Positions 46,947 to 54,884 of a stretch of DNA of 64,000 nucleotides are shown piece after piece (the stretch's first letter is position 1; every line of letters starts with the position of its first letter). The notes under the pieces were generated by a model that was not told where the DNA came from, did not search any database, and saw only the letters and a program-made list of their open reading frames with translations. The stretch lies in contig NZ_WHZV01000004.1 in the NCBI RefSeq assembly GCF_010667645.1, forward strand, positions 1 through 64,000, given 5' to 3'. Both the position numbers and the translations under genes were made by a program. This DNA comes from Bifidobacterium platyrrhinorum (lineage in GTDB: Bacteria; Actinomycetota; Actinomycetes; Actinomycetales; Bifidobacteriaceae).

Positions 46947-48140
46947 TCAGTCCGCCAGGCGGAAGACCTGGTCGGCGGCGTCGGCGACCTCGTCGGACGC
47001 GGTCACGATGACGACGGCGCGCTTCGGGTCGCGGGCGTGCGCGATCGACGCGAGCAGGTCCAGGATGGCGGAGGCGTCCGCCGCGTCGAGGCCCTTCGTC
47101 GGCTCGTCGAGGATCACGGTCTCCGCCTCGCAGCTCAGCGCGCGGGCGATGGCCACGCGGCGCCGGTCCACCTCGGCCAGGTCGCGCATCGGCTTGCCGG
47201 AGGTCGCCTCGTTGAAGCCCACGCGTTCGAGGAGCTCGCGCGCGATGACCGGCTTCGGTTTGAGGTACGTGCGGCCGGAGGCGTCCATCGCATAGCGCAC
47301 GTTCGCCTCGGCGTCGAGGTCGCCGCGCACCGCGTAGCGCTGCGGCACGAGGCCCAGACGGTGCCCGCGCAGCTCGTTGATCTCCAGCTCCGCGAGGTTC
47401 GAGCTCTTCGTCATCGCCGTGCCCGCGGTGGGGATCTGGAATCCGCCGAGCACCTCCATCAGCGTGACGCGCTGCTCGGGGTCGTCCTCGTCGCTCAGCA
47501 CACGGATCGCGTAGAGGGATCCCGCGTAGCAGGCGATCGACACGTCGTCGAGCACGTGGCGCCCGGTCCTGCGGTTCGTGGTGGTGGCGTGGTTGAGCGA
47601 GAACGTCGGGTACGACTTGAGCAGCACGCGGTCGCCGACCTGGTTGTCGAGCGCGTGCTCGGAGCGGCGCACCGACGCCTTGATCTCGTTCGGGTCGGCA
47701 TGCGCGCTCACGTCGCCGTCCTGCGCGGCCAGCGCGAGCGTTTCGTTCACGCGGCGCGCGTTCGCCGCCGTCGCCGCGGCGCTCGTCTCCGTGGGGTTCG
47801 CGTCGGCGGCCCTGTCCGCGGTGGTGTCGCCGGTCGCGTCCGCGGCCGGTTCCGTCTCGTCGCCGTCCGCGGTCCCGTCCGTCTCAGACGCGTCGTCGGC
47901 GTCGTCGGCATCGAACGGCACCTGGCCTTCGTCGTCGTCCGCATCGTCGACGTCGTCCACCGCGTACGGCACCTGCGCGACGCCGTCGTCCTCGTCGAAC
48001 ACGACGCTGAACTCGACCGGCTGCGCCTCCTTGGCCGCGTCGTCCGTGGTCTCCGTGGCGGTGGTCTCCGTGGCGGCGCCCACGGCCTCGTCCTTGTCGT
48101 CCGTCACGGTCTCGTCGACCTGATCGTGCTTCTCGCTCAT
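46947..48140 (-). CDS. Degenerate ABC transporter ATPase subunit
   Basis: A 397-residue protein. Residues 1-150 are an acidic Asp/Ala/Thr-rich extension. The rest (about 168-397) follows an ABC ATPase of the MacB/LolD type. At the Walker A position (~213-231) it reads VLSDEDDPEQRVTLMEV, with no GxxGxGKS/T. The signature is LAEVD (321-325) instead of LSGGQ, and the switch His is lost in VTASDE. The Q-loop (VPQ) and Walker B with Glu (VILDEPT, 341-347) remain. It is coupled by ATGA to the permease upstream. It probably cannot hydrolyse ATP alone. Confidence 0.82.
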   Translation of the reverse strand: MSEKHDQVDETVTDDKDEAVGAATETTATETTDDAAKEAQPVEFSVVFDEDDGVAQVPYAVDDVDDADDDEGQVPFDADDADDASETDGTADGDETEPAADATGDTTADRAADANPTETSAAATAANARRVNETLALAAQDGDVSAHADPNEIKASVRRSEHALDNQVGDRVLLKSYPTFSLNHATTTNRRTGRHVLDDVSIACYAGSLYAIRVLSDEDDPEQRVTLMEVLGGFQIPTAGTAMTKSSNLAELEINELRGHRLGLVPQRYAVRGDLDAEANVRYAMDASGRTYLKPKPVIARELLERVGFNEATSGKPMRDLAEVDRRRVAIARALSCEAETVILDEPTKGLDAADASAILDLLASIAHARDPKRAVVIVTASDEVADAADQVFRLAD

Positions 48141-49462
48141 GCCTTGACCTCCGATGCCTTGAACAGATTCGCGTTGCGGAACGTCGCCGGGCGCAGCAGC
48201 GCCACGACGGCGAGGGTGACGATGATGCCCGTCGTCTCCCACACCAGCGGCCAGACAAGGCCGGACGTCGCGGGCGTGGCATGGCCGCCGGCCAGCGCGG
48301 CGCCGATCGCGCCCGCGCCCAGGCCGCCGGCGACCAGGCCGATGACGGCCGGGACCACGGTGAGCATCAGCGTCTCGACGGCGAACTGCCAGCCGAGACG
48401 CGGCTTGGTGACGCCGGAGACCAGCGCCATGCCGATCTCGTCCGTGCGTCCGAACCAGCTGCGCGCGATGACGAGCGCGAGCAGCACCACGCAGCCGCCC
48501 ACGGCCAGCGCCCACATCACCGGGCGCACGCGGTCCGCGGCCTCGCCCAGCGGTTTGATGGAGGCCTCGTAGCGGTCGAGCGACGGCGAGACGACCTCAT
48601 AGCCCTTCGGCAGGTTCTTCTGCCTGACGATCTTGACGAACTTGCGGTAGGTGGACACGTCGGAGAACTGGAAGACGATGTTGAGGTCCGGCTTCGACCA
48701 GGTGTCCTTCGACTCGTCGCTTTCGGTGGTGACGCCGTACGTGTAGGTGGTGGCGTACGCCGCGTAGATCACGTTCTCGCGGTTCTCCTTGGCGTAGCCG
48801 TCGGTCTTCGCCGTGCCGCCGTCGGTGTACTCGTAGATGCCCTGCACGGTGAACTCGTAGGTCTTGTCCTTCTTGGTCGGGTCGCCGACCTTGAACTTGT
48901 CGCCCACCTTGAGGTTGTTCTTCTTCGCCACCGACTTGGAGATCAGCGCGCCGGTGAACGAGGTGTCGGTGTACTTGAGCTTCTTGCCCTGCACCACCTG
49001 GTACGTGCCGTAGTCGTTGGACTTCGCGGCGTTGCCGTCATAGAAGCTGCGCAGCTGGAACTCGCCGCCGGTCTTGTCCGAGGAGGCGTCCGAGGCGCCG
49101 GGGATCGCCTTGATCGACGAGGTCTGGCGCACCGGCACCGTGGAGACCAGCGAATACGTGAACGCGAGGTTCTGCTCCTGCACGGCGATCGCGTACGGCT
49201 CGTAGGCGGTGATGTCGAGATAGTGCGAGACGGTCGACTTCGCGTCGTCGGCCTTCATCTTCGCCTGCGTGGCCGCGGTCGGGCGCAGCATTGCGTTCGG
49301 GTTCTGCGCGTCGTAGTCGGTGCCGTGCGCGGCGTCGTTCTCCTGCAGCAGTGCGAGGGAGGCGATCGTGCCGAACGAGACGAGGAGCGCGACCACCACG
49401 GTCAGCGCCGAGATCACCCAGCGGCGCGTCACGGCGCGCCAGGCGTTGGTGAGAACGAACAT
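48137..49462 (-). CDS. FtsX/MacB-type ABC permease
   Basis: A 441-residue permease with four membrane helices: residues ~15-38, then three at ~315-335, ~360-390 and ~395-420. A large extracellular domain (about 40-310) lies between the first and second. This is the MacB/FtsX layout, typical of mechanotransmission or export of peptides/lipids. A GAGAAG ribosome site precedes the ATG at 49462. It is the first gene of a two-gene operon with the degenerate ATPase. Confidence 0.85.
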   Translation of the reverse strand: MFVLTNAWRAVTRRWVISALTVVVALLVSFGTIASLALLQENDAAHGTDYDAQNPNAMLRPTAATQAKMKADDAKSTVSHYLDITAYEPYAIAVQEQNLAFTYSLVSTVPVRQTSSIKAIPGASDASSDKTGGEFQLRSFYDGNAAKSNDYGTYQVVQGKKLKYTDTSFTGALISKSVAKKNNLKVGDKFKVGDPTKKDKTYEFTVQGIYEYTDGGTAKTDGYAKENRENVIYAAYATTYTYGVTTESDESKDTWSKPDLNIVFQFSDVSTYRKFVKIVRQKNLPKGYEVVSPSLDRYEASIKPLGEAADRVRPVMWALAVGGCVVLLALVIARSWFGRTDEIGMALVSGVTKPRLGWQFAVETLMLTVVPAVIGLVAGGLGAGAIGAALAGGHATPATSGLVWPLVWETTGIIVTLAVVALLRPATFRNANLFKASEVKA

Positions 49463-49637
49463 GCGTACTTCTCCAGTCCTCTAGTTCCCTGTATATGCGA
49501 ACGTTTCGGTTCAACAGTAAGACAGTACGTGGGCAATCGTGGGGGTTGTCTTGCCCGATGCTGGGAACTTTCTGGGAAACGATGCGGGGGTGGCGCGCGC
49601 GATAAGCTGGAACCCGTATAGAGAATAGGAGCGGGTT

Positions 49638-51254
49638 ATGTTGCAGCCATATGTGAGGCCGGGCATCGACGACCGGCCGGACTACGAGAAGGCGCTGAGC
49701 CCCGAGGACAAGGCCTCGGTCGCCCGCCTCGCCTCGAACACGCGCCGACTGCCGCCGGAGGCGTCCGTCGAACAGCCGACCGCGCAGGCCGCGCGCCTCG
49801 CCGCGGAAGGTCCCGGGTCGGTCGTTGCCGCGGCCGGCGTGGACGCGGCCGTGCCCGACTACGCCTCGTCCTTCCTCGACATGCGCGACCCGATGGTCTC
49901 CGCCGACGGCCAGCGCCCGGACGCCGCGCAGGTCGCACGCCTCAAGTGGGCGTTCGCCGTCTGCTCGTTCCTCGCCGCCGCGCCATGGGCCGCCGTCAAC
50001 CTCGTCGGGCTGCCGAACCAGGTCGCGCGCGGCGCCGGGTTCGACACGGCGCTCGCCGACCCGGCCGCCGCCCTGCGTGCGGTCTCACTCGCGCCCGTGC
50101 TGTCCGCCCTGATCATCCTCGGCGCCGCGTGGAGCCTCCTGTTCACGCCGCTCGTCGCCGCGCTGTCCGACCGCACGCGCGTGCCCGTGGGCCGGCGCAC
50201 GCCGTGGCTCGTGGCCGGCGGCGTGCTGTCCGCGCTGGTCTCGCTCGCGCTCGGCGCGGTGACGGCCACGGCCTTCGTCGTGCTGCTGTGGACGATGCTG
50301 CAGTTCGCGTACGCGATGCTCGTCGCGCCGCTCGCGGCCGCCGTGGCCGAACGCGTGCCCGACAAGTTCCGCGACGAGGTCGAACGCTGGAACGCGATCG
50401 GCGTGATCGCCGGCCAGGCCGCCGGCGGCGTGGTCGGGGGCCTTGCCATCGGGTTCGGCGCGTTCAACCCGTTCCTGTGTGCGGCCGTGATGTTCGCCCT
50501 TTCCGGCGTGGCCACCGTGCTGGTGTGGCCGCGCGAGCCGTCCAGCGTCGCACAGCCGCACGTGCGGTTCAGCTGGCATGAGGTGCTCGGTGCGGCGTCG
50601 CTGCGTCTGCCGCGCGGCGCCGAGGCCGCGGACGCGACGCGGTTCCGCCGCCTGTTCTGGTCGCGCGTGTTCATGACCGCCGCCGTCGCGACGACCGGCG
50701 CGTACCTGTGGTACATCGTGCGGTTCGCCGTGTACGGCGACGATCCGGCGCTCACCGCCGCGCCGATGACGCTGCCTTCCGGCACGCTCGTCGCGTTGCT
50801 CGCGCTCGCCACGTTCGCCGGCGTGCTGCTGGCCACGACCTCCGCTGGCGCCGTCACCGAGAAGTTCGCCGAAGGGTTCGGCCCGTGGTGGCGTGGTTCG
50901 CACACGGCCGTGGCGTGCGCGTGCGCGCTGTATGCGATCGGCCTGCTCGCCGGGCTGATGATCATCCACATCGGCGGTGAACGCAGCCTCGTGGTCTTCT
51001 CGTTCGTGGCCGGGTATGCGAGCGGGCTCTACGACGTGCTCGTCCAGCCGTTGGTCGTCGCCGCGCTGCCCGATCCGCGCGAGTCCGGACGCTACCTGCG
51101 CGTGTACGCCAACGCCAGGCCGCTGGGCTTGGCGCTCGGCGCGGGCCTGGGCTCGGGCGCGGTGGCGGTGGCGCCGGCGTCGCTCGGGTACGTGGCCCTG
51201 TTCCCCGCGGCGATCGCGTGCGTGGCGCTGGCCGCGCTGTTCCTCAGGAAGTAG
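49638..51254 (+). CDS. MFS transporter
   Basis: A 538-residue major-facilitator permease with 12 predicted helices after a ~105-residue hydrophilic N-terminus. The loop 2-3 motif is LSDRTRVPVGRRTPW, matching the GPH/SLC45-like sugar-transporter branch. ATAGGAGCGGGTT precedes the ATG. It lies 138 bases before the LacI gene, suggesting a sugar or glycoside substrate (inference). Confidence 0.85.
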   Translation: MLQPYVRPGIDDRPDYEKALSPEDKASVARLASNTRRLPPEASVEQPTAQAARLAAEGPGSVVAAAGVDAAVPDYASSFLDMRDPMVSADGQRPDAAQVARLKWAFAVCSFLAAAPWAAVNLVGLPNQVARGAGFDTALADPAAALRAVSLAPVLSALIILGAAWSLLFTPLVAALSDRTRVPVGRRTPWLVAGGVLSALVSLALGAVTATAFVVLLWTMLQFAYAMLVAPLAAAVAERVPDKFRDEVERWNAIGVIAGQAAGGVVGGLAIGFGAFNPFLCAAVMFALSGVATVLVWPREPSSVAQPHVRFSWHEVLGAASLRLPRGAEAADATRFRRLFWSRVFMTAAVATTGAYLWYIVRFAVYGDDPALTAAPMTLPSGTLVALLALATFAGVLLATTSAGAVTEKFAEGFGPWWRGSHTAVACACALYAIGLLAGLMIIHIGGERSLVVFSFVAGYASGLYDVLVQPLVVAALPDPRESGRYLRVYANARPLGLALGAGLGSGAVAVAPASLGYVALFPAAIACVALAALFLRK

Positions 51255-51330
51255 GGGCGAACCGGTCCGTCATGGCCCCGTCGTGGGCGGCGACCGGATA
51301 AACGGGGGCGGCCTCGTGGGTACGATGGTC

Positions 51331-51363
51331 GCCGTACATCGGCGTATATCGCCGTATACGGCG
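51331..51363. promoter_or_regulatory. Nested operator palindromes upstream of lacI
   Basis: Three overlapping dyads: GCCGTACATCGGC (51331-51343), CGGCGTATATCGCCG (51340-51354) and the perfect CGCCGTATACGGCG (51350-51363). They end 30 bases before the LacI start, a good place for autoregulation. Confidence 0.7.
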
Positions 51364-51392
51364 GAAGTCATAACGGAAAGGGAGTGTGGTGC

Positions 51393-52622
51393 ATGGTCGG
51401 TATGCGTGATGTGGCCCGCAAGGCGGGGACCTCGGTGAGCACGGTGTCGCTCGTCGTGAACGGCTCCGGGTACGTGTCCGACGAGATGCGCAAACGCGTG
51501 CAGGACGCGATGGACGCGCTCGGCTACATCCCCAACGAGCTCGCACGCAACTTCTACCGCGACCGCACCAACATGGTCGGCGTGATCGTGCCGACCATCC
51601 GCCACCCGTTCTTCGCCACGCTCGTCGCCGCGCTGCAGCGCGGGTTCTCGGAACGCGGGCTGCGCGTCGTCCTGTGCTCGGTGGCGGACACCGGCAAGGA
51701 CGAATCCGAATACATCGACATGCTGCGCCGGCACATGATGGACGGCATCGTCATGGCCGCGCACACCCGGCACCCCGCCGACTACTGGACGTCGATCGGC
51801 CGCCCGGTCGTCGCGTTCGACCGTTATCTCGGCGCGGGCGTGCCGTCGGTGAGGTCCGACCACGAGCAGGGCGGGCGCATCGTCGCGCGCGAACTCGTCG
51901 CGTCCGGCGCGCGTCACGTCGCATTGGTCGGCGGCCCGCGCGCCCAGTTCCACGATCTGTCGGACGGCGGCGGGACGGACGGCGAGGTGACGGCCGACGT
52001 TCCGTCGAGCAACGGGGACGCCGCCTCGCCCGCCGACGGATCCCGTCCGGAATCCACGTTCCCCACCGTGCGCTACTACCTCACGCTGGAACGCGAACTG
52101 GACGCGGCCGGCATCGCGCACGAGTACGTCGAGTCGGGCGGCGTCGACGATTTCGCCGGCTACGTCGCCGCCGTGCGCGGCCTGTTCGACCGGCGCGGTC
52201 GCGCGGCCGCCGGTGACGTCGCTGTCGACGCGGCGTCGGGCGGCGGCGTCGCGCCTGCCGTGACGGACGTCGCCGTGCCGCCCGTCGACGCGATCGTCGG
52301 CAACGACGTCGTCGCCGCGCTCGCCGTGCAGGAGGCGGCGCGCCGCGGCGTGCGCGTGCCCGACGACCTCCAGATCGTCGCGTACGACGGCACGTATCTC
52401 GTCGACGCGGCCGGCGTGCGGCTCACGACCGTCGCGCAGGATTTCGGCGCGATCGCCGAGCGGATCGTCGACCGGATGATCGCGCTGATCGGCGGCGGTG
52501 ACGCGGCCGTCGCGGGTGACGGAGGTGCCGGTGACGGCGCGGTCGTCGGTGACGACGCGGCGGGGGAGCGTGACGTCACGCTCGTGCCGCTCGTCCTGCG
52601 CAAGGCCGACTCCACGCGGTGA
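51393..52622 (+). CDS. LacI-family transcriptional regulator
   Basis: A 409-residue LacI/GalR regulator, longer than usual (~340). The HTH is at about residues 4-26 (MRDVARKAGTSVSTVSLVV). The effector domain carries a low-complexity Gly/Asp/Ala insert near 190-215, a second near 265-290, and a long Gly/Ala/Asp tail. AAAGGGAG precedes the ATG. Its DNA-binding segment differs from the other two LacI proteins in this window. Likely target: itself and the MFS gene. Confidence 0.85.
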   Translation: MVGMRDVARKAGTSVSTVSLVVNGSGYVSDEMRKRVQDAMDALGYIPNELARNFYRDRTNMVGVIVPTIRHPFFATLVAALQRGFSERGLRVVLCSVADTGKDESEYIDMLRRHMMDGIVMAAHTRHPADYWTSIGRPVVAFDRYLGAGVPSVRSDHEQGGRIVARELVASGARHVALVGGPRAQFHDLSDGGGTDGEVTADVPSSNGDAASPADGSRPESTFPTVRYYLTLERELDAAGIAHEYVESGGVDDFAGYVAAVRGLFDRRGRAAAGDVAVDAASGGGVAPAVTDVAVPPVDAIVGNDVVAALAVQEAARRGVRVPDDLQIVAYDGTYLVDAAGVRLTTVAQDFGAIAERIVDRMIALIGGGDAAVAGDGGAGDGAVVGDDAAGERDVTLVPLVLRKADSTR

Positions 52623-52900
52623 CATGGGCGGCGGGGCCTCGCGCCGGCCGCGCGTCTCGCCGTTCCCCTGCCGGTCGTTCCTTTGTCGGCTGTTCCCCCT
52701 GCCGCATCCGGGCCGGCCCGATGATGGCCGCGACCTGACCCGCACGTTACGGGAATGTGATGGGAAAACGCGACGAATTCGCATGGTTCACATAGTGAAC
52801 ATCGGTGGTCGACGGCGGACCGGCGCTCCTATGGTGTGGAACCAGTTCGAGCGATACCCGCTCGGAAGGAAAACTTCAAGACCGAAAGGAGGCCGCCGCG
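52623..52900. promoter_or_regulatory. Promoter/leader region of the attenuated transporter gene
   Basis: Gene-free. Contains the palindrome GTTCAC-ATA-GTGAAC (52786-52800), a -10-like TATGGT near 52831 and the small hairpin CGAGCG-ATACC-CGCTCG (52848-52864). AAAGGAGG then precedes the leader peptide start. Confidence 0.5.
52786..52800. promoter_or_regulatory. Putative operator palindrome
   Basis: GTTCAC-ATA-GTGAAC is a perfect 6+3+6 dyad about 100 bases upstream of the leader peptide. The regulator is unknown. Confidence 0.5.
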
Positions 52901-53008
52901 ATGACTGGATACACTGCCGATACCACCGTTGATGAGTCCGTTATGACCCTTGTCAACGTCGCTCTGCTGTCCGCACGAATTATTATTCCGTCTTCGCTGG
53001 CGGCATGA
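52901..53008 (+). CDS. Branched-chain amino acid leader peptide
   Basis: A 35-residue peptide, 11 of whose residues are Ile, Leu or Val, including three consecutive Ile codons (ATT ATT ATT, residues 27-29) before PSSLAA. AAAGGAGG lies 8 bases before the ATG. The IIIP ending and the size recall the enterobacterial ilv leader peptide. It lies directly before a four-segment attenuator, so ribosome stalling at the Ile run, or at the Val/Leu codons, should prevent segment 1:2 pairing and let 2:3 form. It was found by reading the leader; the family comparison is from memory. Confidence 0.8.
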   Translation: MTGYTADTTVDESVMTLVNVALLSARIIIPSSLAA

Positions 53009-53097
53009 TTCGGCTTACAAGCTTGAGCCCCGTCAGCGAAGGCAGGGCGAGAGCGATTCCCAACGTTTCAAGCCCTGCATGAGATGCGGGGCTTTTT
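52992..53097 (+). promoter_or_regulatory. Transcription attenuator (ilv type)
   Basis: Segment 1, CTTCGCTG (52992-52999), lies within the last leader codons. It pairs with CAGCGAAG (53034-53041). The adjoining GCAGGGC (53042-53048) pairs with GCCCTGC (53072-53078), the antiterminator. The latter is also the left arm of the terminator: AAGCCCTGCAT (53070-53080), loop GAG, ATGCGGGGCTT (53084-53094), then T5. The exclusive pairings and their order relative to the Ile codons are those of classical amino-acid attenuators. Confidence 0.82.
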
Positions 53098-53179
53098 CAT
53101 TGCCCGCCCACAAGGCACCACGGCGATGGAATTTCCTTGAGCAGAGAGAAACCACAAAAACCATTCAGGAGACATTCCC

Positions 53180-54532
53180 ATGAGTGCAGTCGAGGCAACG
53201 ACTGAAAACAAGCTGCAGGCGGCGGCCCGCGATTCCGTGAAGACCGTCATCGCAGCCTCCATGGTCGGCACGGCCATCGAGTTCTACGACTTCTACGCCT
53301 ACGGCACCGCCGCGGCGAACTACTTCCCGCACATCTTCTTCTCCGCGAAGGACAACCCGACCGTCGCGCTGCTGATGAGCCTGCTGACCTTCGCGATCGC
53401 GTTCATCGCCCGCCCGCTCGGCTCCCTCGTGTTCGGCCACTTCGGCGACCGCATGGGCCGCAAGACCACGCTGGTCGTCTCCCTGATGACCATGGGCATC
53501 GGCACCTTCCTCATCGGCTGCCTGCCGACCTACGATCAGGCGGGCGTCTTCGCCGTCGCCATCCTGTGCCTGCTGCGCTTCATCCAGGGCATCGGCCTGG
53601 GTGGCGAATGGTCCGGCGCGGCCCTGGTCGCCACCGAGAACGCCCCCGAGAACAAGCGCGCCCTCTACGGCTCCTTCCCGGAGCTCGGCGCCCCGATCGG
53701 CTTCTTCCTGTCCAACGGCACCTACTTCCTGCTCGAGACCTTCAACGACTCCGACGCGATGCTCGCCTGGGGCTGGCGCGTGCCGTTCCTGCTCTCCGCG
53801 GTGCTCGTGATCATCGGCCTCGTCGTGCGAGTCCACATGGAGGAGACCCCGATCTTCCGCCTCGCCCAGGAGCAGAAGAAGGTCGTCAAGTCCCCGCTCA
53901 CCGAGGTGTTCCGCAAGTCCTGGAAGCAGGTCCTGCAGGCCACGTTCCTCGTCGCCGTCACCTACACGCTGTTCTACACGCTCGCCACCTGGTCCCTCGC
54001 CTGGGGCACCAAGGAGCAGGGCGAGGGCGGTGGTGGCCTCGGCTTCACCAACCAGGAATACCTGCTCATGCTCATGATCGCCATCTGCGTGTTCGCCGCC
54101 TTCATCGTGATCTCCTGCGTGAACGCCGACAAGTGGGGCCGCAAGCGCGTGATCATCACGTCCTCCGTGCTGCTCGTCGTGTTCGCCGCGCTGTTCCCGT
54201 TCCTGCTGAACGGTGAGATCGTCGGCCAGCGCAACTTCTTCGCCAACATGGTCTTCCTGTGCGTCGGCTTCGCCCTCATGGGCACCGCGTTCGGCCCGAT
54301 CGGCGCCTTCCTGCCCGAGCTGTTCGACGCCAACGTGCGCTACTCCGGCTCCGGCATCGGCTACAACCTCGCCGCCATCGTCGGCGCGGCCTTCGTGCCG
54401 ACCATCGCCACCTGGCTGTCCTCCCACTGGGGCGTGCACTCCGTCGGCATCTACCTCGGCGTGATGGCCCTGTGCTGCCTCGTCGCCGTGCTCTCCTGCA
54501 AGGAGACAAAGGACGTTGATTTCACGAAGTGA
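53180..54532 (+). CDS. MHS-family metabolite:proton symporter
   Basis: A 450-residue major-facilitator protein of the metabolite:H+ symporter group (ProP/ShiA/KgtP relatives), with 12 helices. Marks are EFYDFYAYGTAAA (residues 34-46), GHFGDRMGRK (86-95) and RFIQGIGLGGEWSGAALVATE. CAGGAGA precedes the ATG. It is controlled by the leader peptide and attenuator upstream, and two ilvC genes lie downstream, so a branched-chain amino acid or keto acid is the likely cargo (inference). The end of the gene is repeated 111 bases on. Confidence 0.9.
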   Translation: MSAVEATTENKLQAAARDSVKTVIAASMVGTAIEFYDFYAYGTAAANYFPHIFFSAKDNPTVALLMSLLTFAIAFIARPLGSLVFGHFGDRMGRKTTLVVSLMTMGIGTFLIGCLPTYDQAGVFAVAILCLLRFIQGIGLGGEWSGAALVATENAPENKRALYGSFPELGAPIGFFLSNGTYFLLETFNDSDAMLAWGWRVPFLLSAVLVIIGLVVRVHMEETPIFRLAQEQKKVVKSPLTEVFRKSWKQVLQATFLVAVTYTLFYTLATWSLAWGTKEQGEGGGGLGFTNQEYLLMLMIAICVFAAFIVISCVNADKWGRKRVIITSSVLLVVFAALFPFLLNGEIVGQRNFFANMVFLCVGFALMGTAFGPIGAFLPELFDANVRYSGSGIGYNLAAIVGAAFVPTIATWLSSHWGVHSVGIYLGVMALCCLVAVLSCKETKDVDFTK

Positions 54533-54643
54533 AATCAACGGCAGGTTCCTGCCTCACCGCTGTCGCGGTTCGGCCGGGCCTACGAACAGTCCACAGGACT
54601 GTTCGCTTCACGGTCCGGCGCGGACGTCGATTTCACGAAGTGA
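54511..54643. repeat. Duplicated 3' end of the MHS gene with hairpins
   Basis: GGACGTYGATTTCACGAAGTGA, the last codons and stop of the MHS gene, occurs at 54511-54532 and again at 54622-54643 with one mismatch. Hairpins in and between the copies: CGTTGATTTCAC/GTGAAATCAACG (54514-54540, overlapping the stop), GGCAGG-TT-CCTGCC and GAACAGTCC-ACA-GGACTGTTC (54584-54604). These may terminate the gene. Confidence 0.75.
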
Positions 54644-54884
54644 CCCAAACTTTCCAGCTATAATCGCGCTTGATTTCGGCTTGGTTCCATAACTGAAAAT
54701 TCAACTCAATATTTGGACGCGGGCGACCGCGTCGACCACCGTGGGACTAGAAATAGTCCCCAGTGAACCGATGACTTTCCTCGCCAAAGGACACAATCCT
54801 TTCCCGCCGAAGGCCGTCAGCAATCTCACCGATTGTCGGACGTGCAGTTTTCGTTCGGCACCACAACATAAAGGAGTGCCAATC
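54644..54884 (+). promoter_or_regulatory. ilvC1 promoter and structured leader
   Basis: TATAAT at 54659-54664 is a consensus -10. If used, the leader is about 215 nt. It has GGGACTA-GAAA-TAGTCCC (54745-54762), a 7-bp stem with a GAAA tetraloop, and AAAGGA-CACAA-TCCTTT (54785-54801). No T-box or leader peptide with an Ile/Val run is evident. Confidence 0.55.

Noticed and set aside
54660-54884. T-box riboswitch before ilvC1
   Set aside because: No AGGGTGGNACCGCG-type T-box sequence and no terminator/antiterminator pair were found in the leader.
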